Shown in pieces: positions 1 to 8,489 of a DNA stretch of 64,000 nt. A model generated the notes under the pieces. That model saw nothing but the letters and a program-made list of their open reading frames with translations. It searched no databases and was not told where the DNA came from. Position numbers and translations under genes: made by a program. The stretch's first letter is position 1; every line of letters starts with the position of its first letter. This DNA comes from PCRC01 sp017848435 (GTDB lineage: Bacteria; Pseudomonadota; Gammaproteobacteria; Burkholderiales; Burkholderiaceae_C), in NCBI GenBank assembly GCA_965284315.1, contig OZ260072.1:806001-870000 (forward strand), written 5' to 3'.

Positions 1-152
1 AAGGCCCAGGCCAGGAACTGGCCGTTGCTGGCCTCCACCCGCACCGTCTCGCCGGCGTCGCCACTGCCCTTGGCAATGGCCGAGTCAAAAATCCAGGGGT
101 GGCGGCGCTGCAGCGAGCGCTCTTTGCCGGGTTTGAGGCGGAGGGTTTTCAT
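1..152 (-). CDS. rlmI: Class I SAM-dependent rRNA methyltransferase, RlmI-like (N-terminal part only)
   Basis: Only the first 50 codons are present; the gene runs off the left edge. The start MKTLRLKPGKERSL followed by RRHPWIFDSAI is typical of the N-terminal PUA domain of RlmI/YccW-type 23S rRNA cytosine-C5 methyltransferases, which methylate 23S rRNA in the cytoplasm. The ATG (152-150) overlaps the TGA of the upstream xerC gene as ATGA, so the two genes are probably translationally coupled. The catalytic Rossmann domain is outside the window, so the call rests on the N-terminus alone. Confidence 0.75.
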   Translation of the reverse strand, partial: MKTLRLKPGKERSLQRRHPWIFDSAIAKGSGDAGETVRVEASNGQFLAWA

Positions 153-1168
153 TGTTTTTTGGCTCTGGGATGGGCCGCGTCGTACGCCTTGGCCAGGTGC
201 TGGAAATCGAGCCGGGTGTAGACCTGCGTGGTGGTGATGTTGGCGTGGCCGAGCAGTTCCTGCACCGCGCGCAGGTCGCTGCTGGACTGCAGCACATGGC
301 TGGCAAACGAGTGGCGCAGCATGTGCGGGTGCACCGGCGTGGCCAGCCCGGCCTGTTGGCTGCGCTGGCGCAGCCGTTGCCAGATGGCTTGCGCGCTGAG
401 CCGGGTGCCGTTGCGGCCAACAAACAGGGCAGTGGAAGCGCACTGCCCATCAGCGTCTTTGCCCGCAGCCCGCGCCGCCATGGTTGTGTAGCCCGCAGGC
501 GCCGTGCTGCGCAGCGCCAGCCAGCGCGCCAGTGCGGCGGCCGCCTGGCGGCCCACCGGCACGCTGCGGCGCTTGCCGCCCTTGCCCAGCACGTGCGCGT
601 CGCCGGACTGCAGGTCGACCCAGCCGCGGGCGTCGGCGCTGGCCAACACGTCCAGCCCCACCAGTTCCCCCACCCGCAGGCCGCAGCCGTAGAGCAGCTC
701 GACAATGGCCGCGTCGCGCGCTTCCAGCCAGGGGTCGTTGCTGGCCTGCTGGTGGCTGGCGAGCTGCACCGCGTCCTCCACCCCCAGCGCCTTGGGCAGG
801 GGTTTGGCGGCTTTGGGCGCGCGCACGTCCTGCACCGGGTTGCTGGCGACCAGCCCCTCCCGGCCCAGCCAGGTGTAGAAGCCGCGCCAGCCTGACAGGA
901 TGAGCGCGATGCCACGGGCGCTGCGGCCGGCCGCGCGCATCTGCGCCGCCCAGCGGCGGATGTGCGCGGTGTGCACTGCGGTGAGCGCCAGACCGGCCTG
1001 CTGCGCGTGGGCACCGAGCTTGTGCAGGTCCAGCGTGTAGAGGGCCACGGTGCGCTCTGCCAGGCGTTTTTCCACCCGCACATGGTCCAGGTAGCGGGCC
1101 ACCAGCACCTGCGATGCCGCGTCCAGCGGTGCTGGCAAGACGGCATCTGGCGCGGCGGGTTGGGCCAT
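149..1168 (-). CDS. xerC: Tyrosine recombinase XerC
   Basis: This 339-residue site-specific recombinase is expected to act with XerD at dif to resolve chromosome dimers. The N-terminal core-binding SAM-like domain spans about residues 18-110 and the catalytic domain about 125-330. All catalytic residues are visible: Arg165 (GCGLRVGEL), Lys196 (GKGGK), His282 and Arg285 (HMLRHSF), His308 (LLGHAN) and the nucleophile Tyr317 (QVYTRLD). It is slightly longer than the usual 300-310 residues because of an insert near residues 222-248. It lies 5 bp downstream of the DUF484 gene in the classical dapF-DUF484-xerC order, and its stop overlaps the next start. Confidence 0.93.
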   Translation of the reverse strand: MAQPAAPDAVLPAPLDAASQVLVARYLDHVRVEKRLAERTVALYTLDLHKLGAHAQQAGLALTAVHTAHIRRWAAQMRAAGRSARGIALILSGWRGFYTWLGREGLVASNPVQDVRAPKAAKPLPKALGVEDAVQLASHQQASNDPWLEARDAAIVELLYGCGLRVGELVGLDVLASADARGWVDLQSGDAHVLGKGGKRRSVPVGRQAAAALARWLALRSTAPAGYTTMAARAAGKDADGQCASTALFVGRNGTRLSAQAIWQRLRQRSQQAGLATPVHPHMLRHSFASHVLQSSSDLRAVQELLGHANITTTQVYTRLDFQHLAKAYDAAHPRAKKQ

Positions 1169-1173
1169 GCGGG

Positions 1174-1848
1174 TCAGCCGCGCAGGCGCGACAGCGCGGC
1201 CCCGGCCAGCTCGCCAATGCGTTCGAGGAAGTCGGTGCCCATGGCGTTGTGGAAACGCTCTGGGTCGGGCGAGGCCAGCACCAGCAGGCCAAAGGCGTTC
1301 GGGTCGGCGCCGGCGCGCAGGGCGATCAGCGCCACCGACGCGGCCACGCTCGGGTCTTCCAGCCAGTTGGCGGCCTCGAAGCCGGCGTTCACGCCGCAGT
1401 AGGGCAGGGTCAACGACGCGGCAAACACCCGCACGTCGCCGCTGGCGCCCTGGGCAAAGGGCTGGTGGGCATACGCCTCGGCCACGCCCCAGACCTTGAT
1501 GGCCGCCTGGGGCACCAGAAACTGCGTCTGGATCTCGGAGGCAATGCTGCGCGGCAGGTCTTCCGGCCGGCGCACCAGGAAAATGTTGCGCGCCCAGCGC
1601 TGCAGCTTGTCGGCGATGGCCACGTTGTCGTGCCCGTAGCGGATCATGTCCACCGTTTTCAGCTCCAGCGCCTTGATCTTGTCGCGCAGCATGTCGGCCT
1701 GCCGCTCCTGCAGGCTGACCGAGCGGCCGTTGTACGGGCTGGTCAGCTGCACCGTGGCCAGCAGCTCGGCGTGGCGCTCGAAAAAGTCGGGCGTGTTGAC
1801 CAGGTAGTTGGCGATGTCGTCTTCGGTGATCGGGTGGTTGGTGTCCAT
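1174..1848 (-). CDS. DUF484 family protein
   Basis: This 224-residue cytoplasmic protein matches the DUF484 family. It has an N-terminal helical segment (ITEDDIANYLVNTPDFF, then a predicted coiled coil around residues 45-75 containing LQERQADMLRDKI) and a GAF-like C-terminal half ending FLERIGELAGAAL. The family has no settled biochemical role but is almost always found between dapF and xerC, as here (46 bp after dapF, 5 bp before xerC). The length is normal for the family. Function is not assigned. Confidence 0.88.
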   Translation of the reverse strand: MDTNHPITEDDIANYLVNTPDFFERHAELLATVQLTSPYNGRSVSLQERQADMLRDKIKALELKTVDMIRYGHDNVAIADKLQRWARNIFLVRRPEDLPRSIASEIQTQFLVPQAAIKVWGVAEAYAHQPFAQGASGDVRVFAASLTLPYCGVNAGFEAANWLEDPSVAASVALIALRAGADPNAFGLLVLASPDPERFHNAMGTDFLERIGELAGAALSRLRG

Positions 1849-1894
1849 GCGTCGCTCTGGGGTTCGGTGTTCGGGCAGTGGGAGGATTGTGGGG

Positions 1895-2773
1895 TCAGGG
1901 CAGTGTGATGTCGCCGTGGAACACGGTGGTGGCGGGACCGGTCATCGTCACCGGCGCCCAGCCGTCGCCCGCTGCACCGGCCCAGCGAATCGTGAGCGTG
2001 CCACCCCGGGTGGCCACGTCCACCGTGGCGTCCAGCAGGCCGAGGCGGATGCCGGCGACCACCGCCGCACACGCGCCGGTGCCGCAGGCCAGGGTTTCGC
2101 CGGCGCCGCGCTCGTACACCCGCAACCGGATCTGCGAACGGCTGACCACCTGCATGAACCCCGCGTTCACCCGCCGGGGGAAACGCACATGGCGTTCGAC
2201 CAGCGGCCCCTGGGTGGCCACCGGCGCGCTGTCCACATCGGCCACCAGCTGCACCGCGTGCGGGTTGCCCATGGACACGACCGCTATTGAAACAGGAGCT
2301 GAATCGCCAGATTCCACTAGGGCCAGCGGCCATTTTTGCCATGAATTGACGGTGTCGGGCACCAACCCGGCCGCGTCGAACGGGATTTGGGGCAGATCGA
2401 ACACCGGGGCGCCCATGTCCACCGTCACCCGGCCGTCGGCGTCCATGTGCAGTTCGATCACGCCCGAGCGGGTCAACACCCGCACCGTGTCCTGGGTGGT
2501 CAGGCCGCGTTCGCGCACAAAACGCACGAAACAGCGCGCACCGTTGCCACACTGCTCCACCTCGCCGCCGTCGGCGTTGTGGATCAGGTACTCGAAATCA
2601 ATGCCGGGGGCGGGCGACGGCCGCACCGTCAGGATCTGGTCGGCGCCGACGCCAAAGTGCCGGTCCGCCAGGAAGCGGTACTGCGCCGCCGTCAGGCCCA
2701 GGGGGCCGGCGGTCTCGTCCAGCACCACGAAGTCGTTGCCCGCGCCCTGCATTTTGGTGAATTGGATCCGCAT
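1895..2773 (-). CDS. dapF: Diaminopimelate epimerase
   Basis: DapF interconverts LL- and meso-2,6-diaminopimelate for lysine and peptidoglycan synthesis in the cytoplasm. The start MRIQFTKMQGAGNDF is the family N-terminus; I reject an upstream in-frame extension. The two catalytic cysteines are present: Cys75 in CGNGARC and Cys230 in ACGTGAC, with NADG and MGNPHAV motifs. At 292 residues it is longer than the E. coli enzyme (274). Residues of about 144-165 (SWQKWPLALVESG region) are encoded by a copy of the dispersed repeat seen elsewhere in this window, read in frame. It is the first gene of the dapF-DUF484-xerC unit and is divergent from the gene at 2823. Confidence 0.95.
   Translation of the reverse strand: MRIQFTKMQGAGNDFVVLDETAGPLGLTAAQYRFLADRHFGVGADQILTVRPSPAPGIDFEYLIHNADGGEVEQCGNGARCFVRFVRERGLTTQDTVRVLTRSGVIELHMDADGRVTVDMGAPVFDLPQIPFDAAGLVPDTVNSWQKWPLALVESGDSAPVSIAVVSMGNPHAVQLVADVDSAPVATQGPLVERHVRFPRRVNAGFMQVVSRSQIRLRVYERGAGETLACGTGACAAVVAGIRLGLLDATVDVATRGGTLTIRWAGAAGDGWAPVTMTGPATTVFHGDITLP
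2283..2348 (+). repeat. Dispersed 60-70 bp repeat, copy A, inside dapF
   Basis: On the + strand this begins gctattgaaacaggagctg, continues with aatcgccagattccactagg, and ends gcggccatttttgcc. It aligns along its whole length with copies at 22261, 43954, 54231 and 61471; for example tagtggaatctggcgattca here matches tagtgaaatctggcgaatca at 54259-54278. The terminal gctat...agc palindrome is degenerate here. It lies wholly inside dapF and keeps the frame open. Confidence 0.75.
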
Positions 2774-2822
2774 CACCGAATTATCCGCTGTACGCTGGCG
2801 GCACAGCACCCGAAAGGCCACC

Positions 2823-3374
2823 ATGCGCATCCCCGACTGGACCCCTGCCGCCCACCCCCAGCCCGCCGAGCTGGTGAACGCCATTCGCGCGCGGCGCGGC
2901 GGCCAACTCATCAACCTCGACAAGGCCTTGCTCTGGAGCGAGCCGGTCGCACGCGGCTGGAACGTCTACATGAAGGCGGTGCGCAGCGAGCTGTCTGCCA
3001 GCGCCAAACTGCGCGAGTTCGGCATCTGCACCGTGGCGCTGCTCACCGGCGCCGACTACGAATACCACCACCATGCGCCCGACTTCCTCACCGCCGGCGG
3101 CACACCGCCCGAACTGGACGCGCTGCAGGCCTTCGTGCAGACGGGTGCGGGCGCTGACTTCACCGACGCCCGCCTGGGCAGCGACGAAAGCCTGGTGATG
3201 CACTACGCCGCACAAATGACGCGCGACGTGCAGGTCAGCGACGCGCTGTTTGCACAACTGCAGCAGCGCTTCAGCACCCCTGAAGTGGTGGAACTCACCA
3301 CCGCCATTGCCGCCTACAACATGGTCGCACGCATTCTGGTGGCGCTCGACATCCGGCCCGAAAACGACGACTGA
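2823..3374 (+). CDS. Carboxymuconolactone decarboxylase / AhpD-like family protein
   Basis: This 183-residue all-alpha protein resembles the carboxymuconolactone decarboxylase superfamily (N-terminal WSEPVARGWNVYMKAVR, then LREFGICTVALLTGADYEYHHHAPDF, then a C-terminal helix bundle with ELTTAIAAYNMVARILVAL). It lacks the CxxC peroxidase motif of AhpD: the site where Cys would be expected carries Tyr-Glu-Tyr-His. A peroxiredoxin-reductase role is therefore unlikely, and a decarboxylase or hydrolase-like role is possible. It is divergent from dapF with 49 bp between the starts. A GC-rich hairpin (gccggg/cccggc, 3395-3413) lies 20 bp after its stop. Exact function unknown. Confidence 0.75.
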   Translation: MRIPDWTPAAHPQPAELVNAIRARRGGQLINLDKALLWSEPVARGWNVYMKAVRSELSASAKLREFGICTVALLTGADYEYHHHAPDFLTAGGTPPELDALQAFVQTGAGADFTDARLGSDESLVMHYAAQMTRDVQVSDALFAQLQQRFSTPEVVELTTAIAAYNMVARILVALDIRPENDD

Positions 3375-3431
3375 CACCGCCGCCCCCCCCGCGTGCCGGG
3401 CGTGACACCCGGCCAGTGATTTCCCGGCAAA

Positions 3432-5114
3432 ATGACCGCCATGGTCCGCCCCACCCAACTCCTCTACCCCCACCGCGAACCCGTTCGCACCCGCCCTGCG
3501 GCCACCGTGCTGCTGCTGCGCGACACGCCCGGTGGCTTTGAGGTGCTGATGACGCGCCGCGCCATGACGGCCAGCTTCGCCCCCGGCGCCTACGTCTTCC
3601 CCGGTGGGGTGGTGGACGCCGCCGACGCCACCTCGCACGCGCAGGCCCGCCGCCGGCCGACGCAAAGCGACGAACACCTGACACAGGCGATTGCCGCCAT
3701 CCGCGAGAGTTTTGAAGAGCTGGGCATCCTGCTGGCCCGCCACGCCGACGGCCGCATGGCCGACGACAGCGATATTGCCGCACTCGACCGCAAGGCCCCG
3801 TTCGTGGCCCAGTGCGCCGCACGCGGCCTGACGCTGCCGGCCGACGAGGTGTTTGTGCTGGCCCACTGGACCACCGACCGCGACCTGCCACGCCGCTTCG
3901 AGGTGCCCTTCCTGGTGGCCCGCATGCCCGCCGGCCAAAGCCCGGTGGCCGACGAGGCCGAGCAGTTCGAGCCGGTCTGGGTCAGCCCCGCCAACGCGCT
4001 GGCCAAACACCATGCCGGCCGCTTCGAGATGATCTTCCCCACCATCCGCACGCTGGAGCGGCTGCAGGCCTTCCCCGATGTGGACGCGGTGCTGCAGGCC
4101 TGCGCCGCCACCGAACAGCCGCTGTGGACCTCCAGCCCGCGCGCCGGTTTTTTGAACGGCAAAGAGTCGCGCCACATGGAGCACGAACCGCCCTTCGGCG
4201 AACTGCTGATGGTCTGCCCGGACGGGCAACTCACCCACGTGCTCGACTGGCAACACGCGCGCCCGGTGCCGCTGTTGAAAAACCTGCAGCGCCTGACCGC
4301 CCCCAACGCCGGCATGATGACCGGCCCCGGCACCAACAGCTACCTGGTGGGCGACCCGGACACCGGCTACATTGCCATCGACCCCGGCCCGAACGACCCC
4401 GACCACCTGCAGCGCCTGTGGCAGGCCGCCACCAACCGCGCCGGCGAGCCAGGGCAAATCCACGCCATCGTCTGCACCCACTCGCACCCGGACCACTCCC
4501 CCGGCGCCAAGCCATTGCAGGCGCTGTGCGGCACCACCCAGCCATCGGTGCTGGGCCTGCCTTCGGCCCCCACCGCGCGTCCGGCCAGCCATTTCGTGCC
4601 CGACCGCCCGCTGGACGACGACGAGGAACTGGTGCTGACCGGTCGCGAGCTGGACGGCACGCTCATCACCCACACGCTGCGCGTCATCCACACCCCCGGC
4701 CACGCGGCCAACCACCTGTGCCTGGTGCTGGAAGAAGACGGCCTGCTGTTCAGTGGCGACCACATCCTGAACGGCAGCACCACGGTGATTGACCCGCCCG
4801 ACGGCGACATGACGGCCTACCTCGACGCGCTGGACGCGCTGAGCGCCGCCTGCGACGAGCACGGCATTGCCTTCATCGCCCCGGCCCACGGGTATGTGAT
4901 CGGCAGTGCCCCGCAGGCCATCGCCCATTTGAAGACCCACCGCCTGAAACGCGAAGCCAAGGTGGTGGCTGCGATGAAAGCCAAGCCCGGCGCGAGCGAC
5001 GCCGAGCTGGTGCCACTGGCCTACGACGACACGCCCCAAGCGCTGTGGCCGCTGGCGCAACGCTCGTTGCTGGCGCACCGGCAGCGCATCGAGGCGCTGG
5101 GGCTGGCGGCTTGA
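3432..5114 (+). CDS. NUDIX domain-metallo-beta-lactamase-fold fusion protein
   Basis: This 560-residue cytoplasmic protein is made of two hydrolase folds. Residues of about 18-235 form a NUDIX domain of the NUDT8/NUDT19 type: VLLLRD..GFEVLMTRR, then FPGGVVDAAD and the REsfEELGILL part of the Nudix box separated by an insert. Residues of about 240-560 form a metallo-beta-lactamase domain like human LACTB2: GTNSYLVGD, the zinc motif THSHPDHS near residue 350, GHAANHLCL, and FSGDHILNG. The family context suggests hydrolysis of a CoA or nucleotide derivative, but the substrate is unknown. A second ATG nine bases downstream (3441) is an equally good start. It converges on rnpB with only about 6 bp between them. 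Confidence 0.85.
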   Translation: MTAMVRPTQLLYPHREPVRTRPAATVLLLRDTPGGFEVLMTRRAMTASFAPGAYVFPGGVVDAADATSHAQARRRPTQSDEHLTQAIAAIRESFEELGILLARHADGRMADDSDIAALDRKAPFVAQCAARGLTLPADEVFVLAHWTTDRDLPRRFEVPFLVARMPAGQSPVADEAEQFEPVWVSPANALAKHHAGRFEMIFPTIRTLERLQAFPDVDAVLQACAATEQPLWTSSPRAGFLNGKESRHMEHEPPFGELLMVCPDGQLTHVLDWQHARPVPLLKNLQRLTAPNAGMMTGPGTNSYLVGDPDTGYIAIDPGPNDPDHLQRLWQAATNRAGEPGQIHAIVCTHSHPDHSPGAKPLQALCGTTQPSVLGLPSAPTARPASHFVPDRPLDDDEELVLTGRELDGTLITHTLRVIHTPGHAANHLCLVLEEDGLLFSGDHILNGSTTVIDPPDGDMTAYLDALDALSAACDEHGIAFIAPAHGYVIGSAPQAIAHLKTHRLKREAKVVAAMKAKPGASDAELVPLAYDDTPQALWPLAQRSLLAHRQRIEALGLAA

Positions 5115-5120
5115 AAAAAG

Positions 5121-5453
5121 TGTGAAGCGGGCCGATACGCCGGATTCTGTGCGTCGGGGACTGCCTTTCGACATTCCCCAACGTGACCGTCATTAATCTG
5201 GGCTGTTGGTCACCCAACAGCTCGGTGCTACCTACCCGCCAGCTCTGCGGAGCCACATCAACACTGGCCTACTTGGTATTGCTGCGCGCAGAGATTGCCC
5301 GTTTCACCCGAACTGAATCGGCTCGTCTCTGTTGCTCTGATCCTCACCTCACGGTGGACAGCCGTTAGCTGCTGCGCTGCCCTGTGCAGTCCGGACGTTC
5401 CTCCAGTGCCTCCTTTCGGAGATTGCACCAGCGACGGCCTGGCCCGCTTCACG
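5121..5453 (-). ncRNA. rnpB: RNase P RNA component (class A)
   Basis: This is the catalytic RNA that removes 5' leaders from pre-tRNAs. The ends pair perfectly as helix P1: gtgaagcgggcc at 5122-5133 and ggcccgcttcac at 5441-5452. Conserved RNase P cores are visible on the minus strand: GAGGAACGTCCGGACTGCAC near the 5' side, and ACAGAATCCGGCGTATC just before the 3' P1 strand. Directly after P1 the minus strand has TTTTTT (5116-5121), which with P1 should act as the terminator. A GATAAT-like -10 sits about 12 bp upstream of the 5' end. At about 333 nt the length is normal for this group. Confidence 0.93.
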
Positions 5454-5504
5454 GGGTGGATTATCCTCTGCCCAGCCCCTTTTCTTTCCACCCAGGAGAC
5501 AGCC

Positions 5505-6422
5505 ATGAAGGCCGACAGCATTCTGCAGACCATTGGCAACACCCCACACATCCGCATGCAGCGGTTGTTTGGCCACACCCACCAGGTGTGGATCAAGTCC
5601 GAACGCGCCAACCCGGGCGGCTCGGTCAAGGACCGCATTGCGCTGGCCATGGTGGAAGACGCCGAGGCCAGTGGCGCGCTCAAGCCGGGCGGCACCATCA
5701 TCGAACCCACCTCGGGCAACACCGGCGTGGGCCTGGCCATGGTGGCGGCGGTGAAGGGCTACAAAATCATTCTGGTCATGCCCGACAGCATGTCCATCGA
5801 ACGCCGCCGGCTGATGCTGGCCTACGGCGCCCAGTTCGAGCTGACGCCGCGCGCGCTGGGCATCAAGGGCTCCATCGCCCGTGCCGAAGAGTTGCGCGCC
5901 CAGACGCCCGGCGCCTGGATTCCACAACAGTTCGAGAACCCCGCCAACATCGACGTGCACATGCGCACCACCGCGCAGGAAATCCTGGCCGACTTCCCCA
6001 ACGGCCTGGACGTGCTGATCACCGGCGTGGGCACCGGTGGCCACCTGACTGGCTGCGCCCGGGTGCTCAAGGCGGCCTGGCCCCGGCTCAAGGTCTATGC
6101 GGTAGAGCCGGTGGCCTCGCCGGTGATCTCGGGTGGCGTACACACCCCCCACCCCATCCAGGGCATTGGCGCCGGCTTCATTCCCAAAAACCTCGACGTG
6201 GCCTTGCTCGATGGCGTGATCCAGGTCGACGCCGAACCGGCCCGCGAAATGGCCCGCCGCGCCGCGTCTGAGGAAGGCATGCTGGTGGGCATCTCGTCCG
6301 GCGCCACGCTGCAGGCCATCGCCCAGAAACTGCCCGACATCGCACCCGGCGCCACCGTGCTGGGCTTCAACTACGATACCGGCGAACGCTATTTCTCGGT
6401 GGAAGGCTTTTTGCCCGCCTGA
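5505..6422 (+). CDS. cysK: Cysteine synthase A (O-acetylserine sulfhydrylase)
   Basis: This 305-residue PLP enzyme makes L-cysteine from O-acetylserine and sulfide. Lys42 in GGSVKDR is the PLP-binding lysine; TSGNTG (69-74) binds the substrate carboxylate; GTGGHLTG forms the phosphate loop. IERRRLMLAYGAQFELT and GISSGAT are typical of the CysK family. The start was chosen for the AGGAGA ribosome site 7 bp upstream of the ATG. It is divergent from rnpB, with only about 50 bp holding both promoters. CysK versus CysM is a judgement from overall similarity. Confidence 0.9.
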   Translation: MKADSILQTIGNTPHIRMQRLFGHTHQVWIKSERANPGGSVKDRIALAMVEDAEASGALKPGGTIIEPTSGNTGVGLAMVAAVKGYKIILVMPDSMSIERRRLMLAYGAQFELTPRALGIKGSIARAEELRAQTPGAWIPQQFENPANIDVHMRTTAQEILADFPNGLDVLITGVGTGGHLTGCARVLKAAWPRLKVYAVEPVASPVISGGVHTPHPIQGIGAGFIPKNLDVALLDGVIQVDAEPAREMARRAASEEGMLVGISSGATLQAIAQKLPDIAPGATVLGFNYDTGERYFSVEGFLPA

Positions 6423-6470
6423 CGCCCCGTTTTCTTCAATGGCCTGCCCGATCACCACGGGCCTCTCCCC

Positions 6471-8288
6471 ATGATCCGACTCTCCGAACTCAAGCTCCCG
6501 TTGTCTGCCCTGCCGGTGGACGCCCGCCGCGCGGCCGACGCCCCCACCGAGACCGACGCCGACCGCACGCCGCCGCCCCACCCCGAGGCCGCGCTGCGGC
6601 AACTGGTGGCCCAGGCGCTGGCCCTGCCCGAGGCCCAGATCGCCGCGCTGCAGGTGGTCAAGCGCAGCTTTGACGCCCGCAAGGCCGATCTGCTGGCGGT
6701 CTACATCGTCGACGTGGCACTGGCCGATGCCGCACAAGAGCCCGCACTGCTGGCCCGCCTGGCCGGCAACCCGCACATCCAGCCCGCACCCGACATGGCC
6801 TGGCGACCGCCAGTGCAAGCCCCGGCCAATTTGGCCTTGCGCCCGGTGGTCGTGGGCTTTGGCCCCTGCGGCATTTTTGCCGCACTCACTTTGGCGCAAA
6901 TGGGCTTCAAACCCATCGTGCTGGAGCGTGGCCAGCCGGTGCGCCAGCGCACCCAAGACACCTGGGGCCTGTGGCGCAAGAAGACGCTGAACCCCGAGAG
7001 CAATGTGCAGTTTGGCGAAGGCGGCGCCGGCACCTTTTCCGACGGCAAGCTCTACAGCCAGATCAAGGACCCGCGCTTTCTGGGCCGCAAGGTGATGCAG
7101 GAGTTTGTGGCGGCCGGTGCACCGGAAGAAATTTTGTACATGGCGCACCCCCACATCGGCACCTTCAAGCTGGTCAAGGTGGTGGAGCAGCTGCGCGCGC
7201 AAATCATCGCGCTGGGCGGCGAGGTGCGTTTCGGCCAGCGCGTGACCGACCTGCTGCTGGACCCCGGCCCCAACGGCCAGCGCCTGCGCGGCCTGCAGGT
7301 GCTGGACCAGGCCACCGGCACCTGCACCGAACTGGCCGCCGACCAGGTGGTGCTGGCGCTGGGCCACAGCGCGCGCGACACCTTTGCCATGCTGCACGAG
7401 CGCGGCGTGTTCGTGGAGGCCAAGCCGTTTTCGGTGGGCTTCCGCATCGAGCACCCGCAGGGCGTGATCGACCGTGCCCGCTGGGGCCGGCACGCCGGCC
7501 ACCCGCTGCTGGGCGCGGCCGACTACAAGCTGGTGCACCACGCCCAGAACGGCCGTGCGGTGTACAGCTTTTGCATGTGCCCCGGTGGCACGGTGGTGGC
7601 CGCCACCTCCGAGCCGGGCCGGGTGGTCACCAACGGCATGAGCCAGTACTCGCGCAACGAGCGCAACGCCAACGCCGGCATGGTGGTCAACATCGACCCG
7701 CCCGACTTTCTGCGCGGCCCCGAGCACGCGCCGGCCGACTGGCAGGCCGCCTTTGGCGAGGAGGCTGGCGCCCGCTATGCCGCCGAGGCCGAGGCCCTGG
7801 CCCAACAAACGCCGCCGGCCGTGCACCCGCTGGCTGGCGTGGTGCTGCAGCGCCGGCTGGAAGCCAATGCCTACACGCTGGGCGGCAGCAGCTACGAGGC
7901 GCCCGGCCAGCTGGTGGGCGACTTCATTGCCGGACAACCGTCCACCGATTTCGGCAGCGTGCTGCCCTCGTACAAGCCCGGCGTGAAGCTGGGTGACCTG
8001 GCGCCCGCCCTGCCCGCCTACGCCATCGAGGCCATGCGCGAGGCGCTGCCGGTGTTTGGCCGCAAGATCAAGGGCTACGACATGCCGGACGCGGTGCTCA
8101 CCGGTGTGGAAACCCGCACCTCGGCACCGCTGCGCATCACCCGCGGCGCCAACCTGCAAAGCCTGAACCTCCCTGGCCTCTACCCGGCCGGCGAGGGCGC
8201 GGGCTACGCCGGCGGCATTTTGTCGGCGGGGGTGGACGGCATCAAGGTGGCCGAGGCGCTGGCGCTGCAGGTGTGCCACAGGCAGTGA
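6471..8288 (+). CDS. FAD-dependent oxidoreductase, COG2509-like
   Basis: This 605-residue protein has an N-terminal domain of about 120 residues (VVKRSFDARKADLLAVYIVDV is its hallmark) followed by an FAD-binding Rossmann fold starting VVVGFGPCGIFAAL near residue 125. It then has FGEGGAGTFSDGKLYS, GHSARDTF and a C-terminal GEGAGYAGGILSAGVDGI that closes the FAD site. This matches the COG2509 group of uncharacterised FAD-dependent dehydrogenases, which is widespread but not assigned a reaction. FCMCPGG contains two cysteines that could be redox active. It lies 48 bp downstream of cysK and is probably co-transcribed. Confidence 0.82.
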   Translation: MIRLSELKLPLSALPVDARRAADAPTETDADRTPPPHPEAALRQLVAQALALPEAQIAALQVVKRSFDARKADLLAVYIVDVALADAAQEPALLARLAGNPHIQPAPDMAWRPPVQAPANLALRPVVVGFGPCGIFAALTLAQMGFKPIVLERGQPVRQRTQDTWGLWRKKTLNPESNVQFGEGGAGTFSDGKLYSQIKDPRFLGRKVMQEFVAAGAPEEILYMAHPHIGTFKLVKVVEQLRAQIIALGGEVRFGQRVTDLLLDPGPNGQRLRGLQVLDQATGTCTELAADQVVLALGHSARDTFAMLHERGVFVEAKPFSVGFRIEHPQGVIDRARWGRHAGHPLLGAADYKLVHHAQNGRAVYSFCMCPGGTVVAATSEPGRVVTNGMSQYSRNERNANAGMVVNIDPPDFLRGPEHAPADWQAAFGEEAGARYAAEAEALAQQTPPAVHPLAGVVLQRRLEANAYTLGGSSYEAPGQLVGDFIAGQPSTDFGSVLPSYKPGVKLGDLAPALPAYAIEAMREALPVFGRKIKGYDMPDAVLTGVETRTSAPLRITRGANLQSLNLPGLYPAGEGAGYAGGILSAGVDGIKVAEALALQVCHRQ

Positions 8289-8489
8289 GGGCGCACCCAG
8301 CGGGCGCCGGCAGCACGATTCCAGCATCTCCACATCCTCGCTGTGGCCCAGGTTGCGGTACGCGAAGGACGACTTCAGCATGTCAGCGGCCTGAACAAGG
8401 AGTTCAGGCCAGCCACAACAGCAGCCTCCTTCCCTGAGGGCTCGCGTCAGGCCACACTGTGCCCCATTCACTCAGCCAAGGGTTTCGAA

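Noticed and set aside
2781..5174. A 797-codon open frame on the minus strand
   Set aside because: It is antisense to the NUDIX/MBL fusion gene and its neighbour. Its composition (runs of Gly, Val, His, Gln) is that of a third-position GC shadow, with no recognisable domain.
5183..5368. Small open frame in the rnpB region
   Set aside because: The stretch is RNase P RNA, shown by the P1 pairing and conserved core motifs, so the open frame is incidental.
5349..8471. A 1040-codon open frame on the minus strand
   Set aside because: It is antisense to cysK and the flavoprotein gene, both of which have clear motifs. Only its first part (8290-8420) lies outside genes, and that is reported separately as a possible remnant.
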